Shown here: piece after piece, positions 1 through 7,272 of the stretch | Layout of the letters: each line of letters begins with the position of its first letter | Position numbering within the stretch: the first letter of the stretch is position 1 | Source of the DNA: Gammaproteobacteria bacterium | GTDB taxonomy: Bacteria; Pseudomonadota; Gammaproteobacteria; GCF-002020875 | DNA length: 20,917 bases | Assembly (NCBI GenBank): GCA_018671205.1 | Contig: JABHIC010000378.1 | Span: forward strand, 1-20,917 | Direction of reading: 5' to 3' | Notes under the pieces: generated by a model | Databases searched by the model: none | The model's input: the letters and a program-made list of their open reading frames with translations, nothing else | Told to the model about the DNA's origin: nothing | Program-made: the position numbers and the translations under genes

Positions 1-108
1 CGCAGCTATCTCTCCACCTGTCAGAAGAATGGAGTATCCTCTTCTGAGGCTTTGAGACTGCTCTACGAGGGACGGTGGCCTGAGTTTATGGAAATGACCC
101 CTGAATAG
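1..108 (+). CDS. Transposase C-terminal fragment (IS66-like, tentative)
   Basis: The window opens inside a reading frame of 35 residues that runs to a TAG stop at 106-108. The visible end contains 'RSYLSTCQKNGVSSSEAL' and then 'RLLYEGRWPEF'. A segment of the form R-[ST]-[YF]-x-[AS]-T-x-[KR]-[KQ]-x-G followed by an ALR-type helix is what I recall from the C-terminus of IS66-family DDE transposases. Only the last part of the gene is inside the window, so it cannot be said whether the gene upstream is intact. No inverted repeat marking an insertion-sequence end could be identified in the 89 bases that follow. An unrelated protein with a similar tail cannot be excluded. Confidence 0.5.
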   Translation, partial: RSYLSTCQKNGVSSSEALRLLYEGRWPEFMEMTPE

Positions 109-132
109 TTACAATTATGAAGTGATAAATAA

Positions 133-155
133 GCACAATCTGTGCCTCCTGTTTT
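133..155 (+). terminator. Weak terminator-like hairpin after the transposase fragment
   Basis: GCACA (133-137) and TGTGC (141-145) form a 5-bp stem with a 3-base loop. CTCCTG and then TTTTT follow. It lies 25 bases after the transposase stop and before the lactonase gene. The stem is short and the T-run is not immediate, so this is only a candidate. Confidence 0.3.
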
Positions 156-197
156 TAGCCACTTTTTGCCACCCCCTCTCAACTACCTCTTCCTAAC

Positions 198-1067
198 ATG
201 AATACCATCCACACGGTTTTCCACCCCCACTGCCTGCTCGCAGAGTCTCCGCTCTGGGATCCTGCCACAGAAACCCTCTTTTTTGTGGATATCAAGGGGC
301 GTCAACTGCACGCATGGTCCCCACACCATGAGCCACAATCCTGGCCACTGGACGATCAGACCGGCGCCATTGCACTGCGCCACAGCGGTGGGCTGATTGG
401 CGCACAGAAAAAGCGCTTTATCTCCATTCAACTCTCTCCGTTCGAGGTGAAGACAGTTGGAACCCTCCCTGATGAGCCGGAGGGGAACCGCTTTAATGAT
501 GGTAAATGTGATGCACTCGGTCGATTCTGGGCCGCAACGATGGATGACGCATGCCGCTTACCCACTGGAGCCATCTGGAGCATTAACCCGTTACAGCAGA
601 TTAAACAGCATGATGAGGGGTATATTGTCGGCAACGGTTTTGGCTGGAATCGAGACAATACCCGGTTCTACTTTACCGACAGTGAAAACCGCACCATCTA
701 TACCTGGGATTTCGACCTCACCACAGGGGCAATTGAAAACAGAAGGATCTTTGCCACCATCGCGGAGGATGCCGGCTACCCCGATGGCCTCTGTGTCGAT
801 GCCGAGGATTTTGTCTGGAGTGCCCACTGGGATGGGGGACGAATCACCCGCTACCGGCCCGATGGAGAGATTGACCGGGTGATACCCCTTCCGGTGCCCC
901 GCCCCACCTCGCTCGCCTTTGGGGGAGAGGGGCTCACAACGCTATTTATCACCACTGCCAGCGTGGAGCTGAGCAGCCAGCAACTCATCGAGGCACCACT
1001 ATCGGGAGCGATCCTCGCGCTGGCGTGTGATACCCCCGGCCTCCCCTCCCACCCCTTTCGAGGATAA
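198..1067 (+). CDS. SMP-30/gluconolactonase family lactonase
   Basis: This is a 289-residue six-bladed beta-propeller enzyme of the SMP-30/gluconolactonase/LRE family, which hydrolyses sugar lactones such as glucono-1,5-lactone using one divalent metal ion. Family landmarks are visible: E16 in 'LLAESPLW', 'NRFNDGKCD' around residues 97-105, N147 in 'VGNGFGW', and D196 in 'YPDGL'. E16, N147 and D196 correspond to the metal ligands known for SMP-30. Length is typical and there is no signal peptide, so it should be cytoplasmic. The ATG at 198 is used although no strong Shine-Dalgarno sequence precedes it. The gene ends 8 bases before 6-phosphogluconate dehydrogenase and is followed by gluconokinase, which supports a role in making gluconate. 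The exact lactone is not proven. Confidence 0.85.
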   Translation: MNTIHTVFHPHCLLAESPLWDPATETLFFVDIKGRQLHAWSPHHEPQSWPLDDQTGAIALRHSGGLIGAQKKRFISIQLSPFEVKTVGTLPDEPEGNRFNDGKCDALGRFWAATMDDACRLPTGAIWSINPLQQIKQHDEGYIVGNGFGWNRDNTRFYFTDSENRTIYTWDFDLTTGAIENRRIFATIAEDAGYPDGLCVDAEDFVWSAHWDGGRITRYRPDGEIDRVIPLPVPRPTSLAFGGEGLTTLFITTASVELSSQQLIEAPLSGAILALACDTPGLPSHPFRG

Positions 1068-1075
1068 CCCCACCC

Positions 1076-2476
1076 ATGACCCTCCAGACAGTTGCCATTG
1101 TTGGCCTCGGCACGATGGGAAGAAATCTATCCCTGAACTTTCGTGACCACGACATAGCCGTTGCCGGTTATGACCCCTCTGCAGAGATGAGAGCACAATT
1201 CACCCAGAGTGATGCCGGAACCGTTTACTCCTCACTCAGCCAACTGCTCTCCTCTCTACCCGCCCCCAGGGTGGTCATCCTGCTCATCCCGGATACTATC
1301 TTTGATCAACCCTACCTATTGGATATTCTATCCAGAATGGCTCCCGGAGATATCCTGATCGATGCGGGCAACTCGCACTACCACAAAACCGCAAAGTTCC
1401 AGCGGCTCGCTGCGGAGCAGGGGATCGCGATGATTGGGATGGGCGTCTCTGGAGGAGAAGCGGGTGCCCGCTCCGGTGCGGCACTGATGCTGGGGGGTGA
1501 TCCAGAGGCCATCACCACAGTGACCCCTCTTTTAACCCCGGTTGCCGCCACCCTTGGCTCAGGGGAGTGTTGTCTCAATGCGGTGGGCCCCTCCTCCTCC
1601 GGCCATTTTGTAAAGATGGTTCACAATGGTATCGAGTATGCGGAGATGCAGCTGATCAGTGAGATCTGGCAGCTGCTTCACCATGCGGGAGGGCTGGCTC
1701 CGGTCGATGTCGCGGCTGTTTTCTCGGAGTGGAACCGGGGAGCGCTCTCCTCCTACCTGTTAGCGTCTGCAGTAGCGGTTCTTGAGGCCAATGACCCTGT
1801 CACCAACGGGCCACTCATCGATCAAATTGTGGATCGTGCCCGACAGAAGGGGACGGGGCAGTGGGCGGTAGAGGCGGCCCTTCAATATGGGGCCCCCGCC
1901 CCCTCCATTGCGGAGGCTGTTTTTGCCCGCCAACTCAGCAGCCACAGCAGGCTACGTGAATCCTTCAATGAATTCCTCAGTGAATCGCCTCAGCAGCCCC
2001 CTACCCTCCCTATTGAGTCATTACTCCACAACAGCAAAGCCGCGTTTTCGAGTGCCCGGCTCTCCATCTACGCACAGGGCTTCTCTATCATCCACCACGC
2101 CAGCCTTGATGAGTGCTGGAATATCGACATGGCGGCACTGGCTCGTGGCTGGAGCAATGGCTGTATTATCCGTGGAGCCTTGATGGAGGAGATCAACCAG
2201 GCATATCTCAAAAAACCCGGAAAAGAGAATCTGCTGCTATTCAACACCTTCAACCAGCCTGTTCAGCAGACCATCGAGCTGTGGCAGCAGTCGATCCATA
2301 CCGCCATGCACCATCGGCTCCCCACCCCGGTTCTCTCCTCTGCACTCTCCTATTTCGATAGCTGGCACAGTAAGCGGCTGGGTGCTGATCTGATCCAGGG
2401 AATGAGGGATCGCTTTGGGGCGCATGGATTCAGCCGCAAAGATATGGCGGGGGAGTACCACTTCAAGTGGGAGTGA
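1076..2476 (+). CDS. gnd: 6-phosphogluconate dehydrogenase, decarboxylating
   Basis: The 466-residue protein oxidatively decarboxylates 6-phosphogluconate to ribulose-5-phosphate with NAD(P)+, in the cytoplasm. The N-terminal Rossmann fold shows 'GLGTMGRN' at residues 11-17. The substrate signature 'GVSGGEAGARSG' starts at 123. The catalytic pair is K180 and E187 in 'VKMVHNGIEY', with the same seven-residue spacing as Lys183/Glu190 of the sheep enzyme. The C-terminal 'FGAHGFSRKDMAGEYHFKWE' takes the place of the usual '..YFGAHTYER..FHTNW' tail and is somewhat divergent. The gene sits 8 bases after the lactonase and overlaps the gluconokinase start, so the three are very likely co-transcribed. 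Cofactor preference (NADP or NAD) cannot be told by eye. Confidence 0.95.
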   Translation: MTLQTVAIVGLGTMGRNLSLNFRDHDIAVAGYDPSAEMRAQFTQSDAGTVYSSLSQLLSSLPAPRVVILLIPDTIFDQPYLLDILSRMAPGDILIDAGNSHYHKTAKFQRLAAEQGIAMIGMGVSGGEAGARSGAALMLGGDPEAITTVTPLLTPVAATLGSGECCLNAVGPSSSGHFVKMVHNGIEYAEMQLISEIWQLLHHAGGLAPVDVAAVFSEWNRGALSSYLLASAVAVLEANDPVTNGPLIDQIVDRARQKGTGQWAVEAALQYGAPAPSIAEAVFARQLSSHSRLRESFNEFLSESPQQPPTLPIESLLHNSKAAFSSARLSIYAQGFSIIHHASLDECWNIDMAALARGWSNGCIIRGALMEEINQAYLKKPGKENLLLFNTFNQPVQQTIELWQQSIHTAMHHRLPTPVLSSALSYFDSWHSKRLGADLIQGMRDRFGAHGFSRKDMAGEYHFKWE

Positions 2477-2997
2477 GCCTGTCCAATATCATCATTATGG
2501 GGGTGAGTGGCGCCGGTAAAACCACGCTGGGCCGGATTTTGGCAGAGCGGTTACAGTACCGCTTCATCGATGCGGATGATTACCACTCTGCCGAAAATAT
2601 TGCCTCCATGGCCGCAGGCACCCCCTTGAGTGATACACAACGATATCCCTGGCTGATCCGCTTATCAGACCTGCTACAGCCGGAAGAAGAGAACCCCTGT
2701 GGCAAGGTGTTGGCCTGCTCCGCACTCAAATCGACTCATCGGGCACTGCTTATGCGTCACTGCCCCGACTGTAGAGTGGTCTGGTTATACGCCGAGCGCT
2801 CAATACTGGAAGAGAGAGTTCGTAACCGCCAGCAGAACCACTTTATGCCTCCCCAGCTCATCGATAGCCAGCTTCAAGCGCTGGAGGTGCCAGATCAGGC
2901 CATAGCGATCAACAACAGTGGAAATATCACAACCATGATTGAGACTATTTTGGCTGCACTGAGTGCTACTCCTCCTCTGCTGCAATCTCCCCCCTGA
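2467..2997 (+). CDS. gntK: Gluconokinase
   Basis: The 176-residue GntK-type shikimate-kinase-fold enzyme phosphorylates gluconate to 6-phosphogluconate with ATP. The P-loop 'GVSGAGKTT' lies at residues 12-20, and the family signature 'DADDYHSAENIASMAAGTPL' at 35-54 is followed by 'RYPWL'. Length matches the family. The start is a GTG at 2467, inside the last codons of gnd and preceded by GGGGAG about 11 bases upstream. A second GTG at 2473 would give a GTGA stop/start overlap and cannot be ruled out. The 3' end overlaps the convergent PseG-like gene by 32 bases (2966-2997). With the two genes before it, this completes a lactone-to-ribulose-5-phosphate route. Confidence 0.95.
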   Translation: MGVSLSNIIIMGVSGAGKTTLGRILAERLQYRFIDADDYHSAENIASMAAGTPLSDTQRYPWLIRLSDLLQPEEENPCGKVLACSALKSTHRALLMRHCPDCRVVWLYAERSILEERVRNRQQNHFMPPQLIDSQLQALEVPDQAIAINNSGNITTMIETILAALSATPPLLQSPP

Positions 2998-4615
2998 TGT
3001 AGTATCCAAATTCATTCCAGCCTGCCAGGGGAAAACAGGTTTCCGTAATGGGTGCAAGTGGATGTGAGGCATCAATTCGGGTAAAGTCGAAACGGGCATT
3101 GAGTTTCTGCACAAAACGGTTGCTGTTTTTAATTACCGCAACCCAGGGCACGCCCGGACACTCTTTATCGGTGATTAACAGCTCCTGATTCAGTGCATAG
3201 AGTACATCCAACGCATTGCAGGAGACTGAGTAGATAAACCATCCACCAATCAATACCTCAATCCGGTTCTCTAAAAATTTCAGGTGCCATATATAGAGCA
3301 GTGGCTCCCCATCCCTCTCCAGCAGGTAAGAGTCCCGGTGGTTATCCCGCAGCCACCAAATGTAGTGATCAAGGGGCTCAACCTTGTCTTGTACCGTCAT
3401 TTTCTGTAGATTGGTCACCAGGTTTCTGGCATCCAGATAGCGGTTTACATGCCGGTCATCAATCCGGAAAAGTCGATACCCCGGGATGGGGGTACGCGGT
3501 CTCGGTGACAGCACCTCTACCTCCTCACGCTTATCGGCCTCCCCTTCAATCACCCCAATCAGGGCCGCCACGGCTCGTTCTACCCCCTTCCCATCCATAT
3601 CAATCCGTCTCGGCTGATGGTAAAGATTCCGTAACCGCTCTATTCTCGTCGCCATTAACCACGCCAGCTCTAAGAACTCTTCAAAATCCTCCTCCTGCAG
3701 ATTATGCAGATGAAAGTAGTGGCCAAAATCCTCCAGATCACTCATGCGGTTATTCTGGTTGTCACTCAGAGAGAAGGTGAGTGATGGAATCTGTAACGCC
3801 AGGGCCTCAAACAGGGTGCCGCCCGCTGCACCAATATAGAGGTCGGCAGATTCCAGGTAATCATACAGGCTGTCGGCATGGGTGATAGGTTGGACCCGTG
3901 GCTCGCTCTCTCCGAGCTGGATAATCTCCTCCGGGTTGATCGCAAAAGGGCCCACCACGGGTCGAATCAGCAGAGCGGGCTGGTCGGCGGCCTGTTGCAA
4001 AAGCAGGCGTAGCAGATGGGCCAGGAGTGCCATATCTCCCCCGCCCCCCAGACTGACCAGAATGGTTACCGTCTCTGCCTCGCTGACCGCCTCTCTGCTC
4101 TCCTCTGCACGGTTCGGCGCTGCATAACGCTCGTCAATCAATAGATAGTCGGGCCCTAGCAGTCGCTGGCAGTGGGGGGGAACTTTTCCGACATAACGCT
4201 CTGCGGTCTGCTCACCACTCCACTTGGCATCGATCAGCAGCTCACACTGGTGATCCACCTGATCCCTGTCATCCAGTACACAGAGCGGAGCAACGGTACT
4301 CACTGCCGCCTCCCATTGGGCCGCAAAACGGTAATCATCGACAATGATTGCGCTGACCGGATACGCCTCTACGGCCGCAAGAAAACGGGCGGCATCCTCT
4401 GCCTCACTCTGGAACGCCTCGCCATCCGGGTAGAGGCCGATGGTCTTGAAGCTGCCCAGGTAGTTGCTGATCAGTGGTGACTCAACATCCACCACGAAGA
4501 GGCTCTGCACTCCGCGCTGGCTCAACCCTTCGGCCAGCCGGGAGACTCGCGCCAGATGGCCGATCCCGACAGTGGATGAGGCATGGGTTCGAATTACAAT
4601 TACCTTTTCCATCAT
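2966..4615 (-). CDS. pseG: PseG-type UDP-sugar hydrolase fused to a GNAT-like domain
   Basis: The 549-residue protein appears to have two parts. Residues 1-355 look like PseG, which removes UDP from UDP-2,4-diacetamido-2,4,6-trideoxy-altrose in pseudaminic acid synthesis. It has an N-terminal 'GIGHLAR' loop with the probable catalytic His20, 'LVSLGGGGD' near 187-194, and 'GAAGGTLFEALAL' near 262-274, as in GT-B/MurG-like folds. After a charged linker (356-375), residues 376-545 resemble a GNAT acyltransferase: an 'HYIWWLRD' segment near 417-424 and 'PWVAVIKNSNRFVQKLNARFDF' near 490-511. In the pathway PseH, a GNAT enzyme, acts just before PseG, so a fusion of the two steps is plausible. AGGGGGG precedes the two adjacent ATGs (4615, 4612). 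It is the last gene of the operon, 8 bases after the ligase. The GNAT assignment is less sure than PseG. Confidence 0.8.
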   Translation of the reverse strand: MMEKVIVIRTHASSTVGIGHLARVSRLAEGLSQRGVQSLFVVDVESPLISNYLGSFKTIGLYPDGEAFQSEAEDAARFLAAVEAYPVSAIIVDDYRFAAQWEAAVSTVAPLCVLDDRDQVDHQCELLIDAKWSGEQTAERYVGKVPPHCQRLLGPDYLLIDERYAAPNRAEESREAVSEAETVTILVSLGGGGDMALLAHLLRLLLQQAADQPALLIRPVVGPFAINPEEIIQLGESEPRVQPITHADSLYDYLESADLYIGAAGGTLFEALALQIPSLTFSLSDNQNNRMSDLEDFGHYFHLHNLQEEDFEEFLELAWLMATRIERLRNLYHQPRRIDMDGKGVERAVAALIGVIEGEADKREEVEVLSPRPRTPIPGYRLFRIDDRHVNRYLDARNLVTNLQKMTVQDKVEPLDHYIWWLRDNHRDSYLLERDGEPLLYIWHLKFLENRIEVLIGGWFIYSVSCNALDVLYALNQELLITDKECPGVPWVAVIKNSNRFVQKLNARFDFTRIDASHPLAPITETCFPLAGWNEFGYYIRGEIAAEEE

Positions 4616-4623
4616 CTTCCCCC

Positions 4624-6168
4624 CTAAAGGGCTCCCTGAAGCGCTCTTAGCTTCAAACTCAACTCAAGCCCTAACCCATTAAGCTCATCTTGCAGTGCGA
4701 TTTTATCCACCTTTCCTGATGCAGTTTTGGGTAGGGCCGATCTCAAAAAATAACGCATCGGCTGCTGGTAGGGGGCCAACTTTGAGTGCACCATACCGCG
4801 CAGCTCTCGCTCTATGGTAGTGTCTTCCCCCTCAACCACCACCACGGCTACCGGAACCTCCCCCAGGTAGCGATCATGAATACCGACCACGGCTGTAGCC
4901 GTGACAGCTGGATGGCTATCCAGTACCTGTTCAATATCAGAAGGGTAGATGTTCATCCCCCCTGCAATGATGATCTCTTTTTTCCGGTTCACAAAATAGA
5001 GATAACCCGCCTCATCCAGATACCCCAGATCTCCGGTATAGAAGAACCCATCAACAAAGGCCTGCCGGGTCACTTCGGGCAGGTGATAGTAGCCGGGTGA
5101 GGCCAATGGCGAGCGTACAATGATCTCACCGATCTCATTGGGGGGGCATTCACGCTGCGCCTCATCGACGATTTTAATCTCGACCCCAGGGCAGGGCAGG
5201 CCGACTGACCCCGGCCGCTCCAGTGCCTGTTTCCGGGTCAGATCGGTGGCTGTCGCCACCTCAGAGGCACCATACATCTCATGAAAATCCGCCGTGAGGG
5301 AGTCAAATAGCCGCTGTTTCACATCATTCGCAATCGCTGCGGATGAGCTGACTAAACCACGCAGAGAGCGAAAACGGGCCGGCTCTTCAAGCAACATCCC
5401 CACCAGTTCATGTAGATGAGAGGAGACAGGAATAGTAAAGGTGACCCGCTCTCTCTCCACCACCGTCGCCCAGCGTTGTGGGGTAAAGCGGGTCAGCTGC
5501 ACCAGAGTCGCCCCTACCAATAGGGGCAGGAAGGTGAGTCGCTGCCCCAGAGAGTGGAAGAATGGCGAGGCACAGAGAATCACATCCTGACTATTCACCC
5601 CATACATCTTCTCGGCCTGCCGGGATCGATCCAGTTTATTCTGTTCAGAAAAGATGATCGGCTTGGGTGCCCCGGTGGAGCCGGATGAGAGGGTAATCAG
5701 AAACTGTTCATACCCCGCCTCTGCAATATCAGGCGCTGAGGAATCCGCAGTCACCTCGGGTGGCTCGTCTACCGGCGCTGTCGGCTCTAGGGAAATAAGC
5801 TGAAGGGTCTCATCCAGACCATCAAACCTTGCTCTCATGGCGGGTTCAATGATCACCTTGTCAACCTCCACGGCGTGTAACAGAGAGACCATCTGCTCGG
5901 TCTGAAGCGCGGGATTGAGCGGCACCACCACCACCCCCAACCGATTCAGTGCAAAGATGGTGACCGGGATCTCCACCCCCTCGTGCAGAGATAACGCCAC
6001 CCGGCTCTTCTGCCCCGGCTGTAGATGTTGCAATAGCTGCCGAACCCTGGCCTCTACCTTTGAGAGTAGTTGGAGGTAGGTGATCCCCTCTCCCAGATCA
6101 TCAATGATCGCCCACTTGTCCGGGGTAAGCTCGGCATGCTTTTTGAGCGCTGCGTAGAGCTTTCCCAT
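4624..6168 (-). CDS. Acyl-AMP ligase (class I adenylate-forming enzyme)
   Basis: The 514-residue enzyme belongs to the acyl-CoA synthetase/NRPS adenylation superfamily. It activates a carboxylic acid with ATP and passes the acyl group to a thiol carrier. Core motifs are clear: 'SSGSTGAPK' (161-169, phosphate loop), 'YGASEVATATD' (299-309), 'YTGDLG' (377-382), 'NRKKEIIIAGGMNIYP' (394-409, hinge region) and 'PKTASGKVDK' (480-489) with the catalytic lysine K486. Its ATG overlaps the stop of the acyl carrier protein gene by one base (TAATG), which implies translational coupling and suggests the partner thiol is that ACP rather than CoA. In Campylobacter jejuni, an AMP ligase and ACP pair (Cj1307/Cj1308) likewise sits in the flagellin glycosylation island. 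The acid substrate cannot be read from the sequence. Confidence 0.85.
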   Translation of the reverse strand: MGKLYAALKKHAELTPDKWAIIDDLGEGITYLQLLSKVEARVRQLLQHLQPGQKSRVALSLHEGVEIPVTIFALNRLGVVVVPLNPALQTEQMVSLLHAVEVDKVIIEPAMRARFDGLDETLQLISLEPTAPVDEPPEVTADSSAPDIAEAGYEQFLITLSSGSTGAPKPIIFSEQNKLDRSRQAEKMYGVNSQDVILCASPFFHSLGQRLTFLPLLVGATLVQLTRFTPQRWATVVERERVTFTIPVSSHLHELVGMLLEEPARFRSLRGLVSSSAAIANDVKQRLFDSLTADFHEMYGASEVATATDLTRKQALERPGSVGLPCPGVEIKIVDEAQRECPPNEIGEIIVRSPLASPGYYHLPEVTRQAFVDGFFYTGDLGYLDEAGYLYFVNRKKEIIIAGGMNIYPSDIEQVLDSHPAVTATAVVGIHDRYLGEVPVAVVVVEGEDTTIERELRGMVHSKLAPYQQPMRYFLRSALPKTASGKVDKIALQDELNGLGLELSLKLRALQGAL

Positions 6169-6431
6169 TAGCCTGCCGAACCAGCCCGTTTACTTGTTAC
6201 CAGCTCGCACAATCCGGCCACGGTCTGGATCTGACTATTGGAGAGCTCATCCGCCGTAAACTGAATATCGAATCGCTCCTCTACATCGGTAATAAAACTC
6301 AACAGTGCAAACGAGTCCAGCCAACCACTGGTCACAAAGTTCTGCTCTCCACAGACATCCTCTACGACCTCTCCCGAATAGCGTGACAACATCTCGGTTA
6401 TTTTTACCACCACTTCTGCATCAGAACACAC
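6168..6431 (-). CDS. Dedicated acyl carrier protein
   Basis: The 87-residue protein has the acyl carrier protein pattern: acidic, helical, with 'SGWLDSFALLSFITDVEERF' around residues 50-69. The serine of 'LDSF' is the expected site for 4'-phosphopantetheine; housekeeping AcpP has DSL, so this is a specialised carrier. The start is GTG at 6431, chosen because AAGGAGT lies 6 bases upstream (6438-6444). The stop overlaps the ligase start. The reductase lies 68 bases upstream on the same strand. Together with the ligase it forms an acyl-loading pair that could feed the GNAT-like domain of the last gene, which is inference. Confidence 0.85.
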   Translation of the reverse strand: MCSDAEVVVKITEMLSRYSGEVVEDVCGEQNFVTSGWLDSFALLSFITDVEERFDIQFTADELSNSQIQTVAGLCELVTSKRAGSAG

Positions 6432-6437
6432 GACACG

Positions 6438-6444
6438 ACTCCTT
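6438..6444 (-). promoter_or_regulatory. Shine-Dalgarno site deciding the GTG start of the ACP
   Basis: On the minus strand AAGGAGT is followed by six bases and then GTG at 6431. Another GTG lies only two bases after AAGGAG, too close to be used. No ATG in frame gives a full-length carrier protein, so this site fixes the start. Confidence 0.7.
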
Positions 6445-6499
6445 GAACCACTTAAATTAACGATTTTTGACTATTATTTGGGTGAGTGACCCCTGCCAC

Positions 6500-7258
6500 T
6501 CATTTCATCATTGAGCCACCATTCACATGGAGGGTGGTTCCGGTCACATAGTTTGACATATCAGAGGCCAGAAAGAGCGCACACTCCCCCACCTCTTCCG
6601 GCTCCCCCAGACGCCGCATCGGTACACCATTGCGGAGTCTTTCACGCGCCTCCTCCGACATACTTTTGGGCATATCGGTATCGATGGAACCCGGAGCAAT
6701 TGCATTAATTGTAATATTATACGGTGCATACTGGTTCGCCAAATGCCGGGTCAGCGCCGTCAACCCCGCCTTTGACACCTCATAACTGGGCGAGGCACTG
6801 GGGTGTGGCATATGTGCCATCTGCGAGGTCATATTAATCACCTTACCACGGTTACGTCTGCGCATGTCCGGCAGAAACTGCCGACACATATAAAAAGCGC
6901 CATGAAGATTCACATCAATCACCCGATGCCACTCCTCGAACGATACCTCCTCAAAGGGGGCACGGGTAATGGTACCGGCACAATTGACCAGAATATCAAC
7001 CGTCCCAAAGGCCTCGGTCGCACTATTATAGGTGGATTCACAGAACGCCACATCCGAGACATCCCCCAACAGGGTGATCACCGCTGCTCCCAGCTCTTCG
7101 GCCTCTTGCCGAACCGCAGCGAGTGCCGTCTGGGCCTTCAGGCTGATCAGCACCAGAGAGGCCCCTTCACGCGCAAAGGTGAGGGCAATTTCACGACCGA
7201 TTCCCCGTGAGGCTCCGGTGATGACCGCAACCTGGTTGGTTAGTTTACCTGCAGACAT
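6500..7258 (-). CDS. FabG-like short-chain dehydrogenase/reductase
   Basis: The 252-residue classical SDR has the NAD(P) motif 'TGASRGIG' at 14-21, 'NCAG' at 92-95, the catalytic serine S145 and 'YEVSK' with Y159 and K163. The C-terminal 'GTTLHVNGG' is typical of 3-oxoacyl-ACP reductases. It is most like FabG-type enzymes, which reduce 3-oxoacyl-ACP to 3-hydroxyacyl-ACP, and sits directly before an acyl carrier protein gene. A sugar dehydrogenase role, as proposed for PtmA in flagellin glycosylation loci, is an alternative. AGGAGGT (7266-7272) stands 7 bases before the ATG, just past the stop of the radical SAM gene. Confidence 0.85.
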   Translation of the reverse strand: MSAGKLTNQVAVITGASRGIGREIALTFAREGASLVLISLKAQTALAAVRQEAEELGAAVITLLGDVSDVAFCESTYNSATEAFGTVDILVNCAGTITRAPFEEVSFEEWHRVIDVNLHGAFYMCRQFLPDMRRRNRGKVINMTSQMAHMPHPSASPSYEVSKAGLTALTRHLANQYAPYNITINAIAPGSIDTDMPKSMSEEARERLRNGVPMRRLGEPEEVGECALFLASDMSNYVTGTTLHVNGGSMMK

Positions 7259-7265
7259 AATGATG

Positions 7266-7272
7266 ACCTCCT
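7266..7272 (-). promoter_or_regulatory. Strong Shine-Dalgarno site of the FabG-like reductase
   Basis: AGGAGGT on the minus strand, 7 bases before the ATG at 7258, directly adjoining the TAG stop of the radical SAM gene (7273-7275). This is one of the strongest ribosome binding sites seen in the operon. Confidence 0.7.
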
